Shown here piece by piece: positions 53,652 through 63,560 of a stretch of 64,000 nucleotides of DNA. The notes beneath the pieces were generated by a model. That model was not told the DNA's origin, did not search any database, and saw only the letters and a list, made by a program, of their open reading frames with translations. The stretch is from the NCBI RefSeq assembly GCF_026013605.1, contig NZ_JAPDPJ010000032.1, forward strand, positions 1 to 64,000. Direction: 5' to 3'. A program made the translations under genes and the position numbers. Positions within the stretch are counted from its first letter, which is position 1. Every line of letters begins with the position of its first letter. The DNA is from Plebeiibacterium sediminum (GTDB taxonomy: Bacteria; Bacteroidota; Bacteroidia; Bacteroidales; Marinilabiliaceae).

Positions 53652-56033
53652 TTAATGATCCAAACCAATAAATTCTTCATACTTAGCCTTATCAATTCCT
53701 TCGGAACTTAATTTATTAAAGTCCACTTCAATTCTTAAAGCCCTTAAACCTGAAGCCCCTTTCAAATCTTCCAATTCAATATCCTCTACTTTATTGGTTA
53801 TAAATCGTTGTGCGATCATAAAATCGATATAACGTTTATATTCTTCAATCTCCTCAGCATAAGAATATATAATTGCTATTTTACCTACTTGTGTAACTCT
53901 TTCTTTTGATCCTTTTATAAGTGCTTTATCAATTCTCTTTTTTGTTATTTCATAACGAATATTATAAGCACCATCCACATCAAATTTCTTTTCATCCTGG
54001 CGAAATGCAATACTCAAAGGTGCTGAATGAACAAGTATTAACTGAGATATATCTAACTTAGTTTTCAGAGATTCCTGTATTTCTTTTACTTTTCTTGCTG
54101 TTTTAATCATTACCAATAATTGCCACAATCTTAGGTTGTTTAAATAAACTTTATTGTAGGTAAGTTTTTTAACCAGCGATTGACCAATATAGGCGTTATA
54201 CTCAATACCATCAGTTCTGTATTTTTCAAAATAATGAGGAAAAACAAGTTGTGCTTGTACCTGCTCTTTGTCTAAAATATCACTAACATGATCATTAATC
54301 ATTGTTAAACTATCCTCAAAATCTTTTCGTTTATTATAATAGACACCTAAAGCAGGATCGAGCTTAGCAAAATAGGAATCTACAATACTTCTCAGCTCAT
54401 TATCTCGCTCTTTTAAGATATTTAATATCGGTTGTATCTCACTTTTAAGAAACTCGATAACAGCCATCTCATCACCAGCCTTTAAGCCCTCTTCTACACT
54501 TTTTAAATACTGACTAATTTTGAAAAAAAGATTAGATACCAGGGGTATATCATTTAATATTTTATCTGACGATAAGATATCTTTAACCATCATCAACTGA
54601 TCGGTTAAATCTGCCTGTATGGCCTTATTTCTTTCAATTGAAGAACCTCTTATATCAGATGCGCCATAAATTGGAATAACATCATTAAAAACAATAGGTT
54701 CTGTAACACGGAAGTCACTCTCACAACTCTCTGCATTAAGTAAATTCTGAACAGTTTCTTTGAATTTCCATTCTACCGTAGGATGAATAGCAGTAAACTC
54801 TTTCTGAATAATAGCTTTCACCCTATCGTTCCATTCTGTTTTTGATCTATTAATAGCAATTGCAAAAATTGGAAAAACTTCAAGAAGCCTTTTCACCTGA
54901 ATCATCGTTAAATTCCCAGGTTTAGCACACCCAAATTCAAGGGCTCCCACAACTGTATCATCAACAACTAAAGGAACAATAACATGACTCCTTATTCCTC
55001 TTCGTAGAAATGCCTCCACAACCTTACTTCCTGGTTGCTCATTAAAATCATCAGTAATAATGATCTTTTGATTTACAAATGCTTCTTCGTATATACTACC
55101 TGCATAATCTTCACAAGAAAGCTCTTCGTATGGAACAATACTTTTCCAGATAAAGTTTTTATTGTAAGATGATTTAAAATCGGTAATTCCGATTAAACCA
55201 ACTTCTAACTCTGCATTTTCAATTAATGACTTAATCCATCCTTTAACCTTTTCAAATCCACTATTGGTAATAATGGTAGATCGGTTTAACAAATCTGATT
55301 TAAGTTGAGAGATCACATAATCGTAGGTTACGTCAAAATAATCGATCTTCATCATTCCACGAAATTCATAATTCTCCAACGGAATCATTTTATTCCAATA
55401 ATCCAGATCGTTATCAACATTAACCAATGTTTTTAGTTCTTCATCACTTAATTTTCTATGTTTTTCGGATGGAATTATATTTATATACTGCGAATTAATC
55501 CGGGAAGAATAAAAGCGAACCAATTTAGTTTTATCGTCCTCTAACTTAAAAGTTAATGGTTTATCCTGATACAGATCAATTCCATAAATCTTATCCAGAA
55601 TTAACATATAAGCATGAAACAAAACCAAAACCAGCATCTTATCCTCCTCAGGAAGAATATGGCTCACCAGGTAATTGGTTTTAACAGGATCGAGAAATAA
55701 CTTTTTAAAATATTCAGTGGCATAAAATGGTTCCCATGCAAAAGGAGGAAAAACAGCAGATAATTCTTCCTGATTTACCAATGGATTGATAACAAAAGCC
55801 ATTAGTTTATTCAAAATCTCATGATTGTTATCCAGAGACGATAAATCGATTTCTGCCTTTTTTAGCTCAGGTTTATTATCCAACATCGAAATAACTTGCT
55901 GAGCCATTAAATTCATAGGATGTTTAAGGTCAGACGCAATCTTTTCAATATCATTAATTAAATATTCAAAACTTAAAGATACCTTAAATGGTATTTTACT
56001 TAGCGTACATTTTATATTATCCCCTTCCTTCAT
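53652..56033 (-). CDS. Large GAF-domain protein of unknown function
   Basis: 793 residues, cytoplasmic (no signal peptide or TM). A single GAF domain is seen at about 238-394 (GLIGITDF, FVNQKIIITDDF, VPLVVDDTVVGALEFG). The N-terminal 235 residues and C-terminal 400 residues are mostly helical and not recognised. The C-terminal section contains long amphipathic helices (AGDEMAVIEFLKSEIQPI), pointing to dimerisation. No kinase, cyclase or DNA-binding output is visible. It is probably a sensory scaffold; the ligand is unknown. It ends towards the YfiR-like gene. Confidence 0.75.
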   Translation of the reverse strand: MKEGDNIKCTLSKIPFKVSLSFEYLINDIEKIASDLKHPMNLMAQQVISMLDNKPELKKAEIDLSSLDNNHEILNKLMAFVINPLVNQEELSAVFPPFAWEPFYATEYFKKLFLDPVKTNYLVSHILPEEDKMLVLVLFHAYMLILDKIYGIDLYQDKPLTFKLEDDKTKLVRFYSSRINSQYINIIPSEKHRKLSDEELKTLVNVDNDLDYWNKMIPLENYEFRGMMKIDYFDVTYDYVISQLKSDLLNRSTIITNSGFEKVKGWIKSLIENAELEVGLIGITDFKSSYNKNFIWKSIVPYEELSCEDYAGSIYEEAFVNQKIIITDDFNEQPGSKVVEAFLRRGIRSHVIVPLVVDDTVVGALEFGCAKPGNLTMIQVKRLLEVFPIFAIAINRSKTEWNDRVKAIIQKEFTAIHPTVEWKFKETVQNLLNAESCESDFRVTEPIVFNDVIPIYGASDIRGSSIERNKAIQADLTDQLMMVKDILSSDKILNDIPLVSNLFFKISQYLKSVEEGLKAGDEMAVIEFLKSEIQPILNILKERDNELRSIVDSYFAKLDPALGVYYNKRKDFEDSLTMINDHVSDILDKEQVQAQLVFPHYFEKYRTDGIEYNAYIGQSLVKKLTYNKVYLNNLRLWQLLVMIKTARKVKEIQESLKTKLDISQLILVHSAPLSIAFRQDEKKFDVDGAYNIRYEITKKRIDKALIKGSKERVTQVGKIAIIYSYAEEIEEYKRYIDFMIAQRFITNKVEDIELEDLKGASGLRALRIEVDFNKLSSEGIDKAKYEEFIGLDH

Positions 56034-56295
56034 TCTTTTACAAATTATAACGAAGCTAAACTACAACAAACTTTTATTCATAAATAAAAACAAATACTCC
56101 AAATCTCAATTTTTAAATATAAAATATCATTTTTCTTAGTTAAACCAAAAATAAAACAATTAGCTAACATGGTTTGTTTGCCCTTTAAGCAACAAAAGTT
56201 TATTACCGAACTATGTTATTAAAGAGTAACAAAAGTCATATGATACAATTATAGCATATGAGCGTTTATTTATAAATTGCAAAAAAATAAATACA

Positions 56296-57597
56296 ATGAC
56301 ACCAGAAATTACACTCGCAACAGAATTAATTGATTTTATTTATAATAGCCCCTCCCCTTATCATGTGGTTTCAAATATTTCAAATACACTTGTATCAAAT
56401 GGATTTGAAGAACTTAAGCTAACTGATAAATGGAAGATAGAAAAGGGTAAAAAATACTTTACAATCAAAAATGGTTCAGCAATATTTGCGTTCAATACCG
56501 GAAACAATGACTTACCTGCTTCCGGCATTAAAATGATTAGTGCTCATAGTGATTCTCCAGGTTTTAAGATTAAACCAAACCCGGAAATGCTTGTGGAAAA
56601 TAAATTACTAAAACTTAATACAGAAGTGTATGGAGGCCCGATTTTAATGTCGTGGTTAGACAGACCGCTTTCTATTGCAGGAAGGGTGAGTTTAAAATCG
56701 GCAAATCCATTGTTCCCTGATCATAAATACATTGATTTTAAAAAGCCAATACTCATCATACCTAACCTTGCCATACATTTAAACAGATCAGTAAATGATG
56801 GTGTGGCACTTAACCGTCAAAAAGATATGCTTCCATTAATGGGAGTAATTAATGATACTTTTGAAAAGGAAAATTATCTTTTAAAATTATTAGCAGATAA
56901 ACTAGAAGTAAATCCACAGGACATCATTGATTTTGATTTGACGCTTTACGAATACGAAAAGGGTTGCATAATGGGGATAAACGACGAATTTATCAGCTCA
57001 CCAAAACTTGATGACTTAGCGATGGTTCATGCTGGTTTAAAGGCTCTGATTAATTCAACAAACAACACAAATACGCAAATGCTGTGTATTTTTGATAATG
57101 AAGAAGTCGGTAGTCAGACCAAACAAGGAGCCGGATCACCTGTTCTGGCTAATATTTTGAAACGCGTTAATTTTGGCTTAGGTTATGATGAAGATGATCT
57201 ATACAGAATGATCTATAACTCATTTATGATTTCAGCTGATATGGCTCACTCAATACATCCTAACCAAACAGAAAAGCATGATCCGGTATTACATCCGGTA
57301 ATGAATGGCGGACCTGTAATTAAAATACATGCCAACCAGAAATATACAACTGATGGAGATTCCGGAGCTGTATTTGAAACCATATGTCAGACGGCCAATG
57401 TGCCCTATCAAAAATTTGTAAACCGTTCCGACATGGAAGGAGGTTCAACATTAGGTAATGTTTCTTTAAGTCAAATTGATTTAAGATCTGTTGATATAGG
57501 TAATCCTATGCTAGCTATGCATTCTGTAAGAGAACTTGCAGGAGTCAAAGACCATTTATATGTAACACGAGCTTTTGAAACGTTTTACGATATTTAG
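56296..57597 (+). CDS. apeB: M18 family aminopeptidase
   Basis: A 433-residue cytoplasmic metallopeptidase that removes N-terminal (often acidic) residues from peptides. M18 signatures: ISAHSDSPGFKI with the first zinc His, FDNEEVGSQTKQGAGS with the catalytic Glu pair, SADMAHSIHPNQ with the Asp/His zinc site, and LAMHSVREL with the last His. Length matches the family (about 430). Its own terminator follows, shared with the convergent gene. Confidence 0.94.
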   Translation: MTPEITLATELIDFIYNSPSPYHVVSNISNTLVSNGFEELKLTDKWKIEKGKKYFTIKNGSAIFAFNTGNNDLPASGIKMISAHSDSPGFKIKPNPEMLVENKLLKLNTEVYGGPILMSWLDRPLSIAGRVSLKSANPLFPDHKYIDFKKPILIIPNLAIHLNRSVNDGVALNRQKDMLPLMGVINDTFEKENYLLKLLADKLEVNPQDIIDFDLTLYEYEKGCIMGINDEFISSPKLDDLAMVHAGLKALINSTNNTNTQMLCIFDNEEVGSQTKQGAGSPVLANILKRVNFGLGYDEDDLYRMIYNSFMISADMAHSIHPNQTEKHDPVLHPVMNGGPVIKIHANQKYTTDGDSGAVFETICQTANVPYQKFVNRSDMEGGSTLGNVSLSQIDLRSVDIGNPMLAMHSVRELAGVKDHLYVTRAFETFYDI

Positions 57598-57628
57598 AAT
57601 CAATTAAGAACACTATTCAAAAAGTTAT

Positions 57629-57675
57629 AAAAAAAGGAAATCACCAATATCGCGTTAAGGTGATTTCCTTTTTTT
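57629..57675. terminator. Bidirectional terminator
   Basis: A 17-bp perfect stem (57629-57645 with 57659-57675) with A- and T-runs, between the convergent aminopeptidase and GH3-like/beta-lactamase genes. Confidence 0.92.
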
Positions 57676-57727
57676 ATTTCTTATCTAAAAGATAGAAATG
57701 TTGTAGCTTATTCTAATGATAGTGAGT

Positions 57728-60454
57728 CTACTCCCCTTTCTTCTTGTCCTCATTTACTTTTTCCCAATACTCCGGTAACGAATGATAAATTGCAGACTGT
57801 ATATTGGTACGCACATCAGTTGTTATCAATCGCTTATTATATTGATTAGGATGAATTCTGTTTGATAAAAACACATAAACCAAATTGTATTCAGGATCTA
57901 CCCAAACTAAAGTGCCTGTAAATCCTGAATGACCAAATGAAGAATCAGATGCTTCATTACATGATGGACCTGATAATGTTTTATCCTGAACAGGTTTATC
58001 AAACCCAATTCCCCTGCGGTTATCCTCTCTCACTGTTGAAGTAAAACGCTCAATAGTCTCAGGCTTTATATACTGAATTCCCCCATAAGTACCTTTATTC
58101 AGGTACATTTGAAGTATTTTGGCAAGATCTTCAGCTGATGAAAAAACACCTGCATGCCCCCCAACACAACCCAACATGGCAGCCCCCGGATCATGCACAT
58201 AACCATGCACTAATTCCCTTCGCCAGGCCTTGTCATTTTCTGTTGGAACGATATCATTCTTATCATATTTTGACAAGGGTTTATACAAAGTTTTAAAGGC
58301 ACCTAAAGGCTGATAAAAAGTTTCCCCAACATATTGATCCAATGATTCTTTATACGTCTTTTCCACAATCTCTTTGATATAATAATAACCTAAATCACTA
58401 TACCGATATCCAGGATTCTCATCAACTTTAGATGTATCTATGCCCATTTTTATAGAATCCAGATATTCATTATTCATATAAAGTTTATCGGCAACCTTAA
58501 CATTGAATTTACCACCACCTGAATGCCTGAAGATATCAGACCTATATCGAACTGATCGATTCATATAAACCCAGGTATCCAACTTAATATTATACTGACT
58601 TGAATATCTTTTACTATAAATATCACCTTTTAAGCGATCCTTATCAACAGCTCTTAAATAAAAAGGAATCCAGGCCTCTAATCCAGCCTGATGAATAAGC
58701 ATATCCTGAATTTTAATACCTTGTTTATTTGTTCCTATCAAACGAGGTAAAAAATACGATAACGAATCCTCTAATTTCAACTTGCCTTCATCATACATCT
58801 TCATCACAGAAGGAACTGAAGAAACGATCTTGGTTACCGATGCTATATCATACATATCACCTACAGAAACATGTTGTTTTTTATCATAAGTATGATAACC
58901 AAAAGCCTTATTATAAATAATATCACCATCTTTTGCAACCAAAACCTGACAACCTGGTGTTGCTCTTTCTCTGATTGCTTTGTAAACAATCTGATCTATT
59001 ATTCGCAATGTATCAGAGTATGCTTTTTCATAGGCAGCCCTATAACCTAATCGTATTTTATTGGTTAAAAATCCTGTTCCAAAATCAAAATGACTATTAA
59101 TATTTTTAGCCAACATTCCCTGTGCAGGAATACCACCAAACAGTATTTGCGCAGCTATTTCCTGAGATTGCTTTCCTGCTTCAAACGAGAGCAATATGGC
59201 CTTAAAAGGATGCCCTTTAGGTAAGGCTGCCAGTCTGTTGCCCGAGCCAAAATGCACTAAAATTAATTCTGCTTTTTCAGAGATCTGATGTAAAAAGGAA
59301 TATAACTTATTGGTTTCTTCCTCAGTAAACCAATCACCATTTACTCCAACAATAATTTTATCATAACCTTCAGTTTCTCTTCTTATGTTGAGTAAACCAT
59401 CTTCATCTGGAATATTCTCTGTACTAAAATGATCACACTTGGTATATTTTGATATCATTTTTTGAAAACTTGATTTCCCATCCACACCAATATGTATTGA
59501 AGCATATTTTTCATCTGAAACGTTATCAAATGGGATAATATCTTTATTTTCCAATAAAACACATCCTTTCCTTCGGATATTATTCACAAATAAATCCATA
59601 TCCTCTTCTAATGATCTTTTATTAGCGTCATATAAATGCTTACCACAAAGCTCCTGATAAAGCAGCATCTTTTTACAACTTTTTTCAAGAATACTTTCAG
59701 GTAACATCTTTTTCCCAAAGATCCTTTTTAGCTTTTTATAGTCTTCTGAATAATCATCAGTATAAATAATACCACCTAAACTTAAAATAAACTCCAAAGG
59801 AGGCTCTTCATATTGATCTAATATTCTTTGAAGATCATGCCAATGCAAACTTGAAAAATAATCATACTCCGACACCGCAGCATAATTTTTTAGTACATTA
59901 AACTTAATTTCATGCGATACAAGAACCTGCTTTGGTAATTTATAGGTATTAGCTATATAATAGTCATTTTTTACATCATCGATTTTATAAGGTATAGCAA
60001 TTCTGCCATAGGGCTCCAGAAAGAAATCATTGCTGCTTTGATCATCTAAGTGGAAAAGCAACGAATAAGGAGACTTCATTGAAAAAAAGAAACCATTTTC
60101 TTTTTTCTTATTTAGAACATCAGTCAGTAAATTAACAGACTCTTCATTATTACCTGCTAAATAAGCGGAACGAATCATAACATCTGACAACATAGGATTT
60201 TCCACTCCACATATGTCATATAGTTGATCAATATTTACAAGCCCACAAGAATGATCAAAATTCGTCGCAGGACTATTAATATTGGCGGTCCAAATGTTAT
60301 TTGATGATATTATAATAGCATTGATTTTATCATCCAGACTCATTGTTGAATAAACAGAATCAATTTTATTATAATTTACCGGATATTTATTTAAAGCATT
60401 TAAATGAAATATAAATGTGAATGTCGAAATTAAAATCAGTATATATTTTGTCAC
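57728..60454 (-). CDS. GH3-like / serine beta-lactamase fusion protein
   Basis: 908 residues starting at GTG (an in-frame stop lies immediately upstream, so no ATG is possible). A signal peptide covers about 1-20. Residues about 30-290 occupy the place of a GH3 barrel but lack the KHFPGHG-type motif. Residues about 290-470 match the GH3 C-terminal domain (FGGIPAQGMLAKNI). Residues about 480-900 form a class C-type serine hydrolase: SxxK in ASVTKIVSS (near 540), YSD in the Tyr-motif position (near 683) and HSG (near 839). Known relatives are exported beta-N-acetylhexosaminidase/beta-lactamase fusions thought to act on cell-wall fragments. Here the hydrolase half looks active, the glycosidase half doubtful. 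Confidence 0.85.
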   Translation of the reverse strand: MTKYILILISTFTFIFHLNALNKYPVNYNKIDSVYSTMSLDDKINAIIISSNNIWTANINSPATNFDHSCGLVNIDQLYDICGVENPMLSDVMIRSAYLAGNNEESVNLLTDVLNKKKENGFFFSMKSPYSLLFHLDDQSSNDFFLEPYGRIAIPYKIDDVKNDYYIANTYKLPKQVLVSHEIKFNVLKNYAAVSEYDYFSSLHWHDLQRILDQYEEPPLEFILSLGGIIYTDDYSEDYKKLKRIFGKKMLPESILEKSCKKMLLYQELCGKHLYDANKRSLEEDMDLFVNNIRRKGCVLLENKDIIPFDNVSDEKYASIHIGVDGKSSFQKMISKYTKCDHFSTENIPDEDGLLNIRRETEGYDKIIVGVNGDWFTEEETNKLYSFLHQISEKAELILVHFGSGNRLAALPKGHPFKAILLSFEAGKQSQEIAAQILFGGIPAQGMLAKNINSHFDFGTGFLTNKIRLGYRAAYEKAYSDTLRIIDQIVYKAIRERATPGCQVLVAKDGDIIYNKAFGYHTYDKKQHVSVGDMYDIASVTKIVSSVPSVMKMYDEGKLKLEDSLSYFLPRLIGTNKQGIKIQDMLIHQAGLEAWIPFYLRAVDKDRLKGDIYSKRYSSQYNIKLDTWVYMNRSVRYRSDIFRHSGGGKFNVKVADKLYMNNEYLDSIKMGIDTSKVDENPGYRYSDLGYYYIKEIVEKTYKESLDQYVGETFYQPLGAFKTLYKPLSKYDKNDIVPTENDKAWRRELVHGYVHDPGAAMLGCVGGHAGVFSSAEDLAKILQMYLNKGTYGGIQYIKPETIERFTSTVREDNRRGIGFDKPVQDKTLSGPSCNEASDSSFGHSGFTGTLVWVDPEYNLVYVFLSNRIHPNQYNKRLITTDVRTNIQSAIYHSLPEYWEKVNEDKKKGE

Positions 60455-60530
60455 TTTTTATGTAATCTTTAATTATTTCTCTTACTACTATTATTGCATC
60501 TATTAGACAATCTCAAAATTAATGTTAATG

Positions 60531-60565
60531 TTTGATTTTATCCTTATTTATAAAGGATACATTTG
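60531..60565 (+). promoter_or_regulatory. Predicted promoter of the receiver gene
   Basis: TTTG (60531-60534), 23-bp spacer, TACATTTG (60558-60565). Transcription would start near 60571, leaving about 60 nt before the ATG at 60633. Confidence 0.5.
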
Positions 60566-60632
60566 CATGTTTTTTTAAATTATTTTATTTGGTAAATAGT
60601 AATACAAACGCTAAATTAGCAGCATATACTTT

Positions 60633-61061
60633 ATGAATTGGAACACTGACTTACACATTATGAGTGAAAATATAAGTAGTTCTCTAAATCAAGATTGGGG
60701 AGATAAGGTTATTCTTGTTGTGGAAGATGTTGACACTAACAAGATATTTTTTGATGCTGCACTACGTAAAACCAGTGCAAAAATACTATGGGCAAAAGAT
60801 GGTCAAGAAGCCATAGATATGTACAAGGAAAATGATATTGACTTGGTACTTATGGACTTACAACTCCCAATACTTGATGGCTACACAGCAACAAAAGAGA
60901 TCAAAAAAATAGATAGCAAAGTGCCCATTATTGCACAAACTGCACACGTTATGTCCGGGGAAAGAGAAAAATGCTTAGAAGCCGGATGTGATGATTACCT
61001 GGCAAAACCTATCAGATTACAAATACTGATGGAAACTTTATCAAAATATTTAAACGCTTAA
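60633..61061 (+). CDS. Receiver-only response regulator
   Basis: A 142-residue single receiver domain with an N-terminal extension of about 24 residues. The ATG at 60660 (MSENIS) would shorten it by 9. VVEDVDTNK supplies the acidic pocket, LVLMDLQLPILDG the phospho-acceptor Asp near residue 75, AQTAHV the switch and DDYLAKPI the Lys near 125. The wording resembles receivers of hybrid kinases. No output domain and no adjacent kinase. Confidence 0.92.
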   Translation: MNWNTDLHIMSENISSSLNQDWGDKVILVVEDVDTNKIFFDAALRKTSAKILWAKDGQEAIDMYKENDIDLVLMDLQLPILDGYTATKEIKKIDSKVPIIAQTAHVMSGEREKCLEAGCDDYLAKPIRLQILMETLSKYLNA

Positions 61062-61091
61062 GAAAGCAATTATTATCATTACAATATACAG

Positions 61092-61124
61092 AAAGCTTTA
61101 GTTAACTACTAAGGCTTTTTTTTT
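61092..61124 (+). terminator. Terminator of the receiver gene
   Basis: An 11-bp stem with one wobble (61092-61102 with 61108-61118) and nine or more T after it. Confidence 0.85.
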
Positions 61125-61172
61125 ATATCTATACGTCTTACAAATAAAAATCTCACTCTATTTATAAAAGAC

Positions 61173-61202
61173 AAAAAGCCCATCTGTAACCAGATGGGCT
61201 TT
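61173..61202 (-). terminator. Terminator of the rpsF-rpsR-rplI operon
   Basis: A 12-bp perfect stem (61175-61186 with 61191-61202), TAAC loop, T-run on the minus strand. Confidence 0.9.
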
Positions 61203-61246
61203 CCGCTGTTTGTTTGAAAATGTATCTCGTATAAGTTTATACTAAT

Positions 61247-61693
61247 TTACTCAGCAACTACTTCAAAGTTAACTTCTACTTTAACTTCTCTGTGTAGTTT
61301 AACTGTAGCTACGTATTTACCAATTTCTTTAACTTGGTCTTCTTTAATAGAAATATTCTTACGTTCCACAGTGTAACCAGCTTTTTCTAAAGCTTCTGCA
61401 ATTTGAATAGTATTTACAGAACCGAAGATTTTACCAGTTGTACTTGTTTTAGCGCCAATAGTTAATGAAATTCCTTCCATTTTTTGAGCTAATTCAAGAG
61501 CATCATTTTTGATTTTCTCTAATTTATGAGCTCTTTGACGCAAATTCTCCTCATGAACTTTGATAGCAGAAGGAGTAGCTAAAACTGCAAGCCCTTGTGG
61601 AATAAGGTAATTTCTACCATATCCAGCCTTTACCTTTACAATATCATTTGCGTGACCAAGGTTGGCTACATCATCTTTTAATATTACTTCCAT
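61247..61693 (-). CDS. rplI: 50S ribosomal protein L9
   Basis: 148 residues, binding 23S rRNA at the base of the L1 stalk. The N-terminal domain MEVILKDDVANLGHANDIVKV with GYGRNYLIPQGLA is conserved. A long connecting helix (about 42-75) and the C-terminal RNA-binding domain follow. The length is standard. Last gene of the operon, 17 bp after rpsR. Confidence 0.97.
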   Translation of the reverse strand: MEVILKDDVANLGHANDIVKVKAGYGRNYLIPQGLAVLATPSAIKVHEENLRQRAHKLEKIKNDALELAQKMEGISLTIGAKTSTTGKIFGSVNTIQIAEALEKAGYTVERKNISIKEDQVKEIGKYVATVKLHREVKVEVNFEVVAE

Positions 61694-61710
61694 TTTTTAT
61701 CCTCCTGTTT

Positions 61711-61980
61711 TTATTTCATCAAATCAGTAACATAAGGCAACAATGCTAAGTGACGAGCACGTTTAATAGCAGTTGCAACTTTTCTTTGATACTTTAACGA
61801 CGTACCTGTTAAACGACGAGGAAGAATTTTTCCTTGCTCATTTAAGAATTTTTTAAGGAATTCAGGATCTTTGTAATCAACATACTTGATCTTGTTTTTC
61901 TTAAAACGACAGTACTTTTTCTTTTTGATCTCTACCGATGGAGGAGTTAAATATCTGATTTCACTTTGATTTTGTGCCAT
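61711..61980 (-). CDS. rpsR: 30S ribosomal protein S18
   Basis: 89 residues. [19 protein letters not shown] and [25 protein letters not shown] are the S18 signatures. It pairs with S6 on the 16S rRNA platform. Three bases separate it from rpsF. The N-terminal Cys-containing KKKYC segment is kept, but no zinc-ribbon set of Cys exists. Confidence 0.97.
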   Translation of the reverse strand: MAQNQSEIRYLTPPSVEIKKKKYCRFKKNKIKYVDYKDPEFLKKFLNEQGKILPRRLTGTSLKYQRKVATAIKRARHLALLPYVTDLMK

Positions 61981-61983
61981 GGC

Positions 61984-62331
61984 CTATTTCTCCTTTTTTT
62001 CTTTGATGGTTTTTCTTCTTTTCTCACTATAAGCTTCTGAATGTTTATCCATTTTAAATGTTAAAAAACGAATAACACGCTCATCACGACGAAAAGCAAG
62101 CTCTAGCTTGGCAATCACATCAGGTTCAACTTTAAAATCAAACAAGTTATAAAAACCTGTTGATTTCTTTTGAATAGGATACGCTAATTTACGTAATCCC
62201 CAATTCTCTTCGTTTACAATTTCGCCTCCGTTGTCTGTAATAACAGTGCGGAATTTTTCAACCGCTTCCTTCATCTGAACATCAGATAAAACGGGAGTCA
62301 AAATGAAAACGGTTTCATAATGATTCAACAT
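61984..62331 (-). CDS. rpsF: 30S ribosomal protein S6
   Basis: 115 residues, S6 fold: [14 protein letters not shown] at the N-terminus, [19 protein letters not shown] in the middle and [11 protein letters not shown] at the end. The C-terminal tail is Lys/Glu-rich. First gene of the operon, directly followed by rpsR. No ssb or priB lies between, as is also usual in Bacteroidota. The promoter is at 62364-62394. Confidence 0.97.
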   Translation of the reverse strand: MLNHYETVFILTPVLSDVQMKEAVEKFRTVITDNGGEIVNEENWGLRKLAYPIQKKSTGFYNLFDFKVEPDVIAKLELAFRRDERVIRFLTFKMDKHSEAYSEKRRKTIKEKKEK

Positions 62332-62363
62332 AATTAATATAATTAAATTATTTAATGCGGGCG

Positions 62364-62394
62364 CAAAAGTAGTTATTTTATTGCACTTAACAAA
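62364..62394 (-). promoter_or_regulatory. Promoter of the rpsF operon
   Basis: A complete consensus match on the minus strand: TTTG (62394-62391), 19-bp spacer, TACTTTTG (62371-62364). It gives a leader of about 25 nt, too short to hold an S6:S18-binding RNA element. Confidence 0.8.
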
Positions 62395-62454
62395 TTTTTC
62401 AATCTAAAATATGCACCCATAGATAATTACACTATAAATTAATACAATTAAAGT

Positions 62455-62491
62455 AAAAAAGATAGAAATCTAAATTCAGACTTCTATCTTT
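62455..62491 (-). terminator. Terminator of the gltA-like / DHOD-like unit
   Basis: A 10-bp stem AAAGATAGAA/TTCTATCTTT (62458-62467 with 62482-62491) with extra inner pairing and six T on the minus strand, 33 bp after the stop at 62525. Confidence 0.85.
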
Positions 62492-62524
62492 TCTAATTCA
62501 TTATAATATAATAAGTTCTGATAC

Positions 62525-63529
62525 TTATATAACCTGATCCGGATTATGTCCAGAGAAATACTTCATAAACTGAACTCTCTCAAACTTCTCTGAGTTTTCT
62601 TTAGGTTCGTGATGTACACTACCTCTGAACTCATCAATGCTCAAATAACCTCTCTTATCCATCCACAACTCAATATTCTTGAGCATTCCAGCAATGGAAC
62701 CCAGACCATCTTTATACAATTTAGATACTACTTGTACTGTTGTTGCTCCGGCCATAATCATTTTAATAGCTGTTTCTGCACTATGAATTCCTGTACTGGC
62801 AGATAAATCACAATTGACTTTTCCTGACATAATAGAAATCCATCTCAAAGTATTATAGTAATCCTGGTCTGACGAATAGGTTCCTCCAGCCTTAACTTCA
62901 TCGGTCATAATGTCAAAATCCACATTATAAAATCGATTAAACATGGTAATGGCATTAACTCCTGAATCGTCCAATTTCTTAATCATTGCTGCCAGATTCG
63001 ATGAATATGGTGCAATTTTAATACAAACAGGAATAGAAATATTTTCTTTTACTTTATCTATTATCGAAAGATATAGCTTCTCTTGCTCTTCAGGTTTTTG
63101 ATCAATATCAAAAGGTAATTTAAAAACATTTAATTCAAGGGCATCAACTCCTGCTTTCTCAAGATTCTTTGCATAAGAAATCCATTCGCCTGATGAAGCA
63201 CAATTTAAACTACCTATAATAGGAATATCAATTTCTTTTTTAGCCTCTTCAACGAGTGTAGCTGTTTTTTTAAGAACATCGTTCTTTAATTGATAGTCGA
63301 AATAATCTAAAAACTCCAGATTATTATCCTGATAGCCCAATTTCTTTTTTAGAGTATCTTCATGCTCTTTAATGATTTCCTCTTCAAAAATTGATTTTAA
63401 TACCACAGCGGCAGCACCACTTTGAGCAATACGTTTTAATCCTTCTACCGAAGCAGTTAATCCACAACTTCCAACAATAATTGGGTTCTTCAAACGAAGT
63501 CCCATATATTTAGTCTCCAATATCTTCAT
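62525..63529 (-). CDS. Dihydroorotate-dehydrogenase-like protein
   Basis: A 334-residue FMN-type TIM-barrel protein of the DHOD family. LKNPIIVGSCGLTASVEGLKRIAQSGAAAVVLKSIF is the N-terminal signature in pieces, PVCIKIAPYSSN carries the Lys-containing flavin/orotate strand, and MAGATTVQVVSKLYKDG the phosphate loop. Members with this wording occur next to GltA-like or PFOR genes and differ from PyrD, so the real substrate is unclear. The upstream neighbour is a GltA-like flavoprotein 31 bp away; the two likely form an operon with an electron-transfer role. It is not called pyrD here. Confidence 0.85.
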   Translation of the reverse strand: MKILETKYMGLRLKNPIIVGSCGLTASVEGLKRIAQSGAAAVVLKSIFEEEIIKEHEDTLKKKLGYQDNNLEFLDYFDYQLKNDVLKKTATLVEEAKKEIDIPIIGSLNCASSGEWISYAKNLEKAGVDALELNVFKLPFDIDQKPEEQEKLYLSIIDKVKENISIPVCIKIAPYSSNLAAMIKKLDDSGVNAITMFNRFYNVDFDIMTDEVKAGGTYSSDQDYYNTLRWISIMSGKVNCDLSASTGIHSAETAIKMIMAGATTVQVVSKLYKDGLGSIAGMLKNIELWMDKRGYLSIDEFRGSVHHEPKENSEKFERVQFMKYFSGHNPDQVI

Positions 63530-63560
63530 TCCAATTGTATTAGTGATTAGACCATTGGTT

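Noticed and set aside
62332-62394. S6:S18-binding leader RNA before rpsF
   Set aside because: The predicted leader is only about 25 nt, too short for that element, and no matching structure is seen.
62525-63529. Calling the DHOD-like gene pyrD
   Set aside because: The sequence wording and the GltA-like neighbour fit the separate DHOD-like subgroup; orotate function cannot be inferred.
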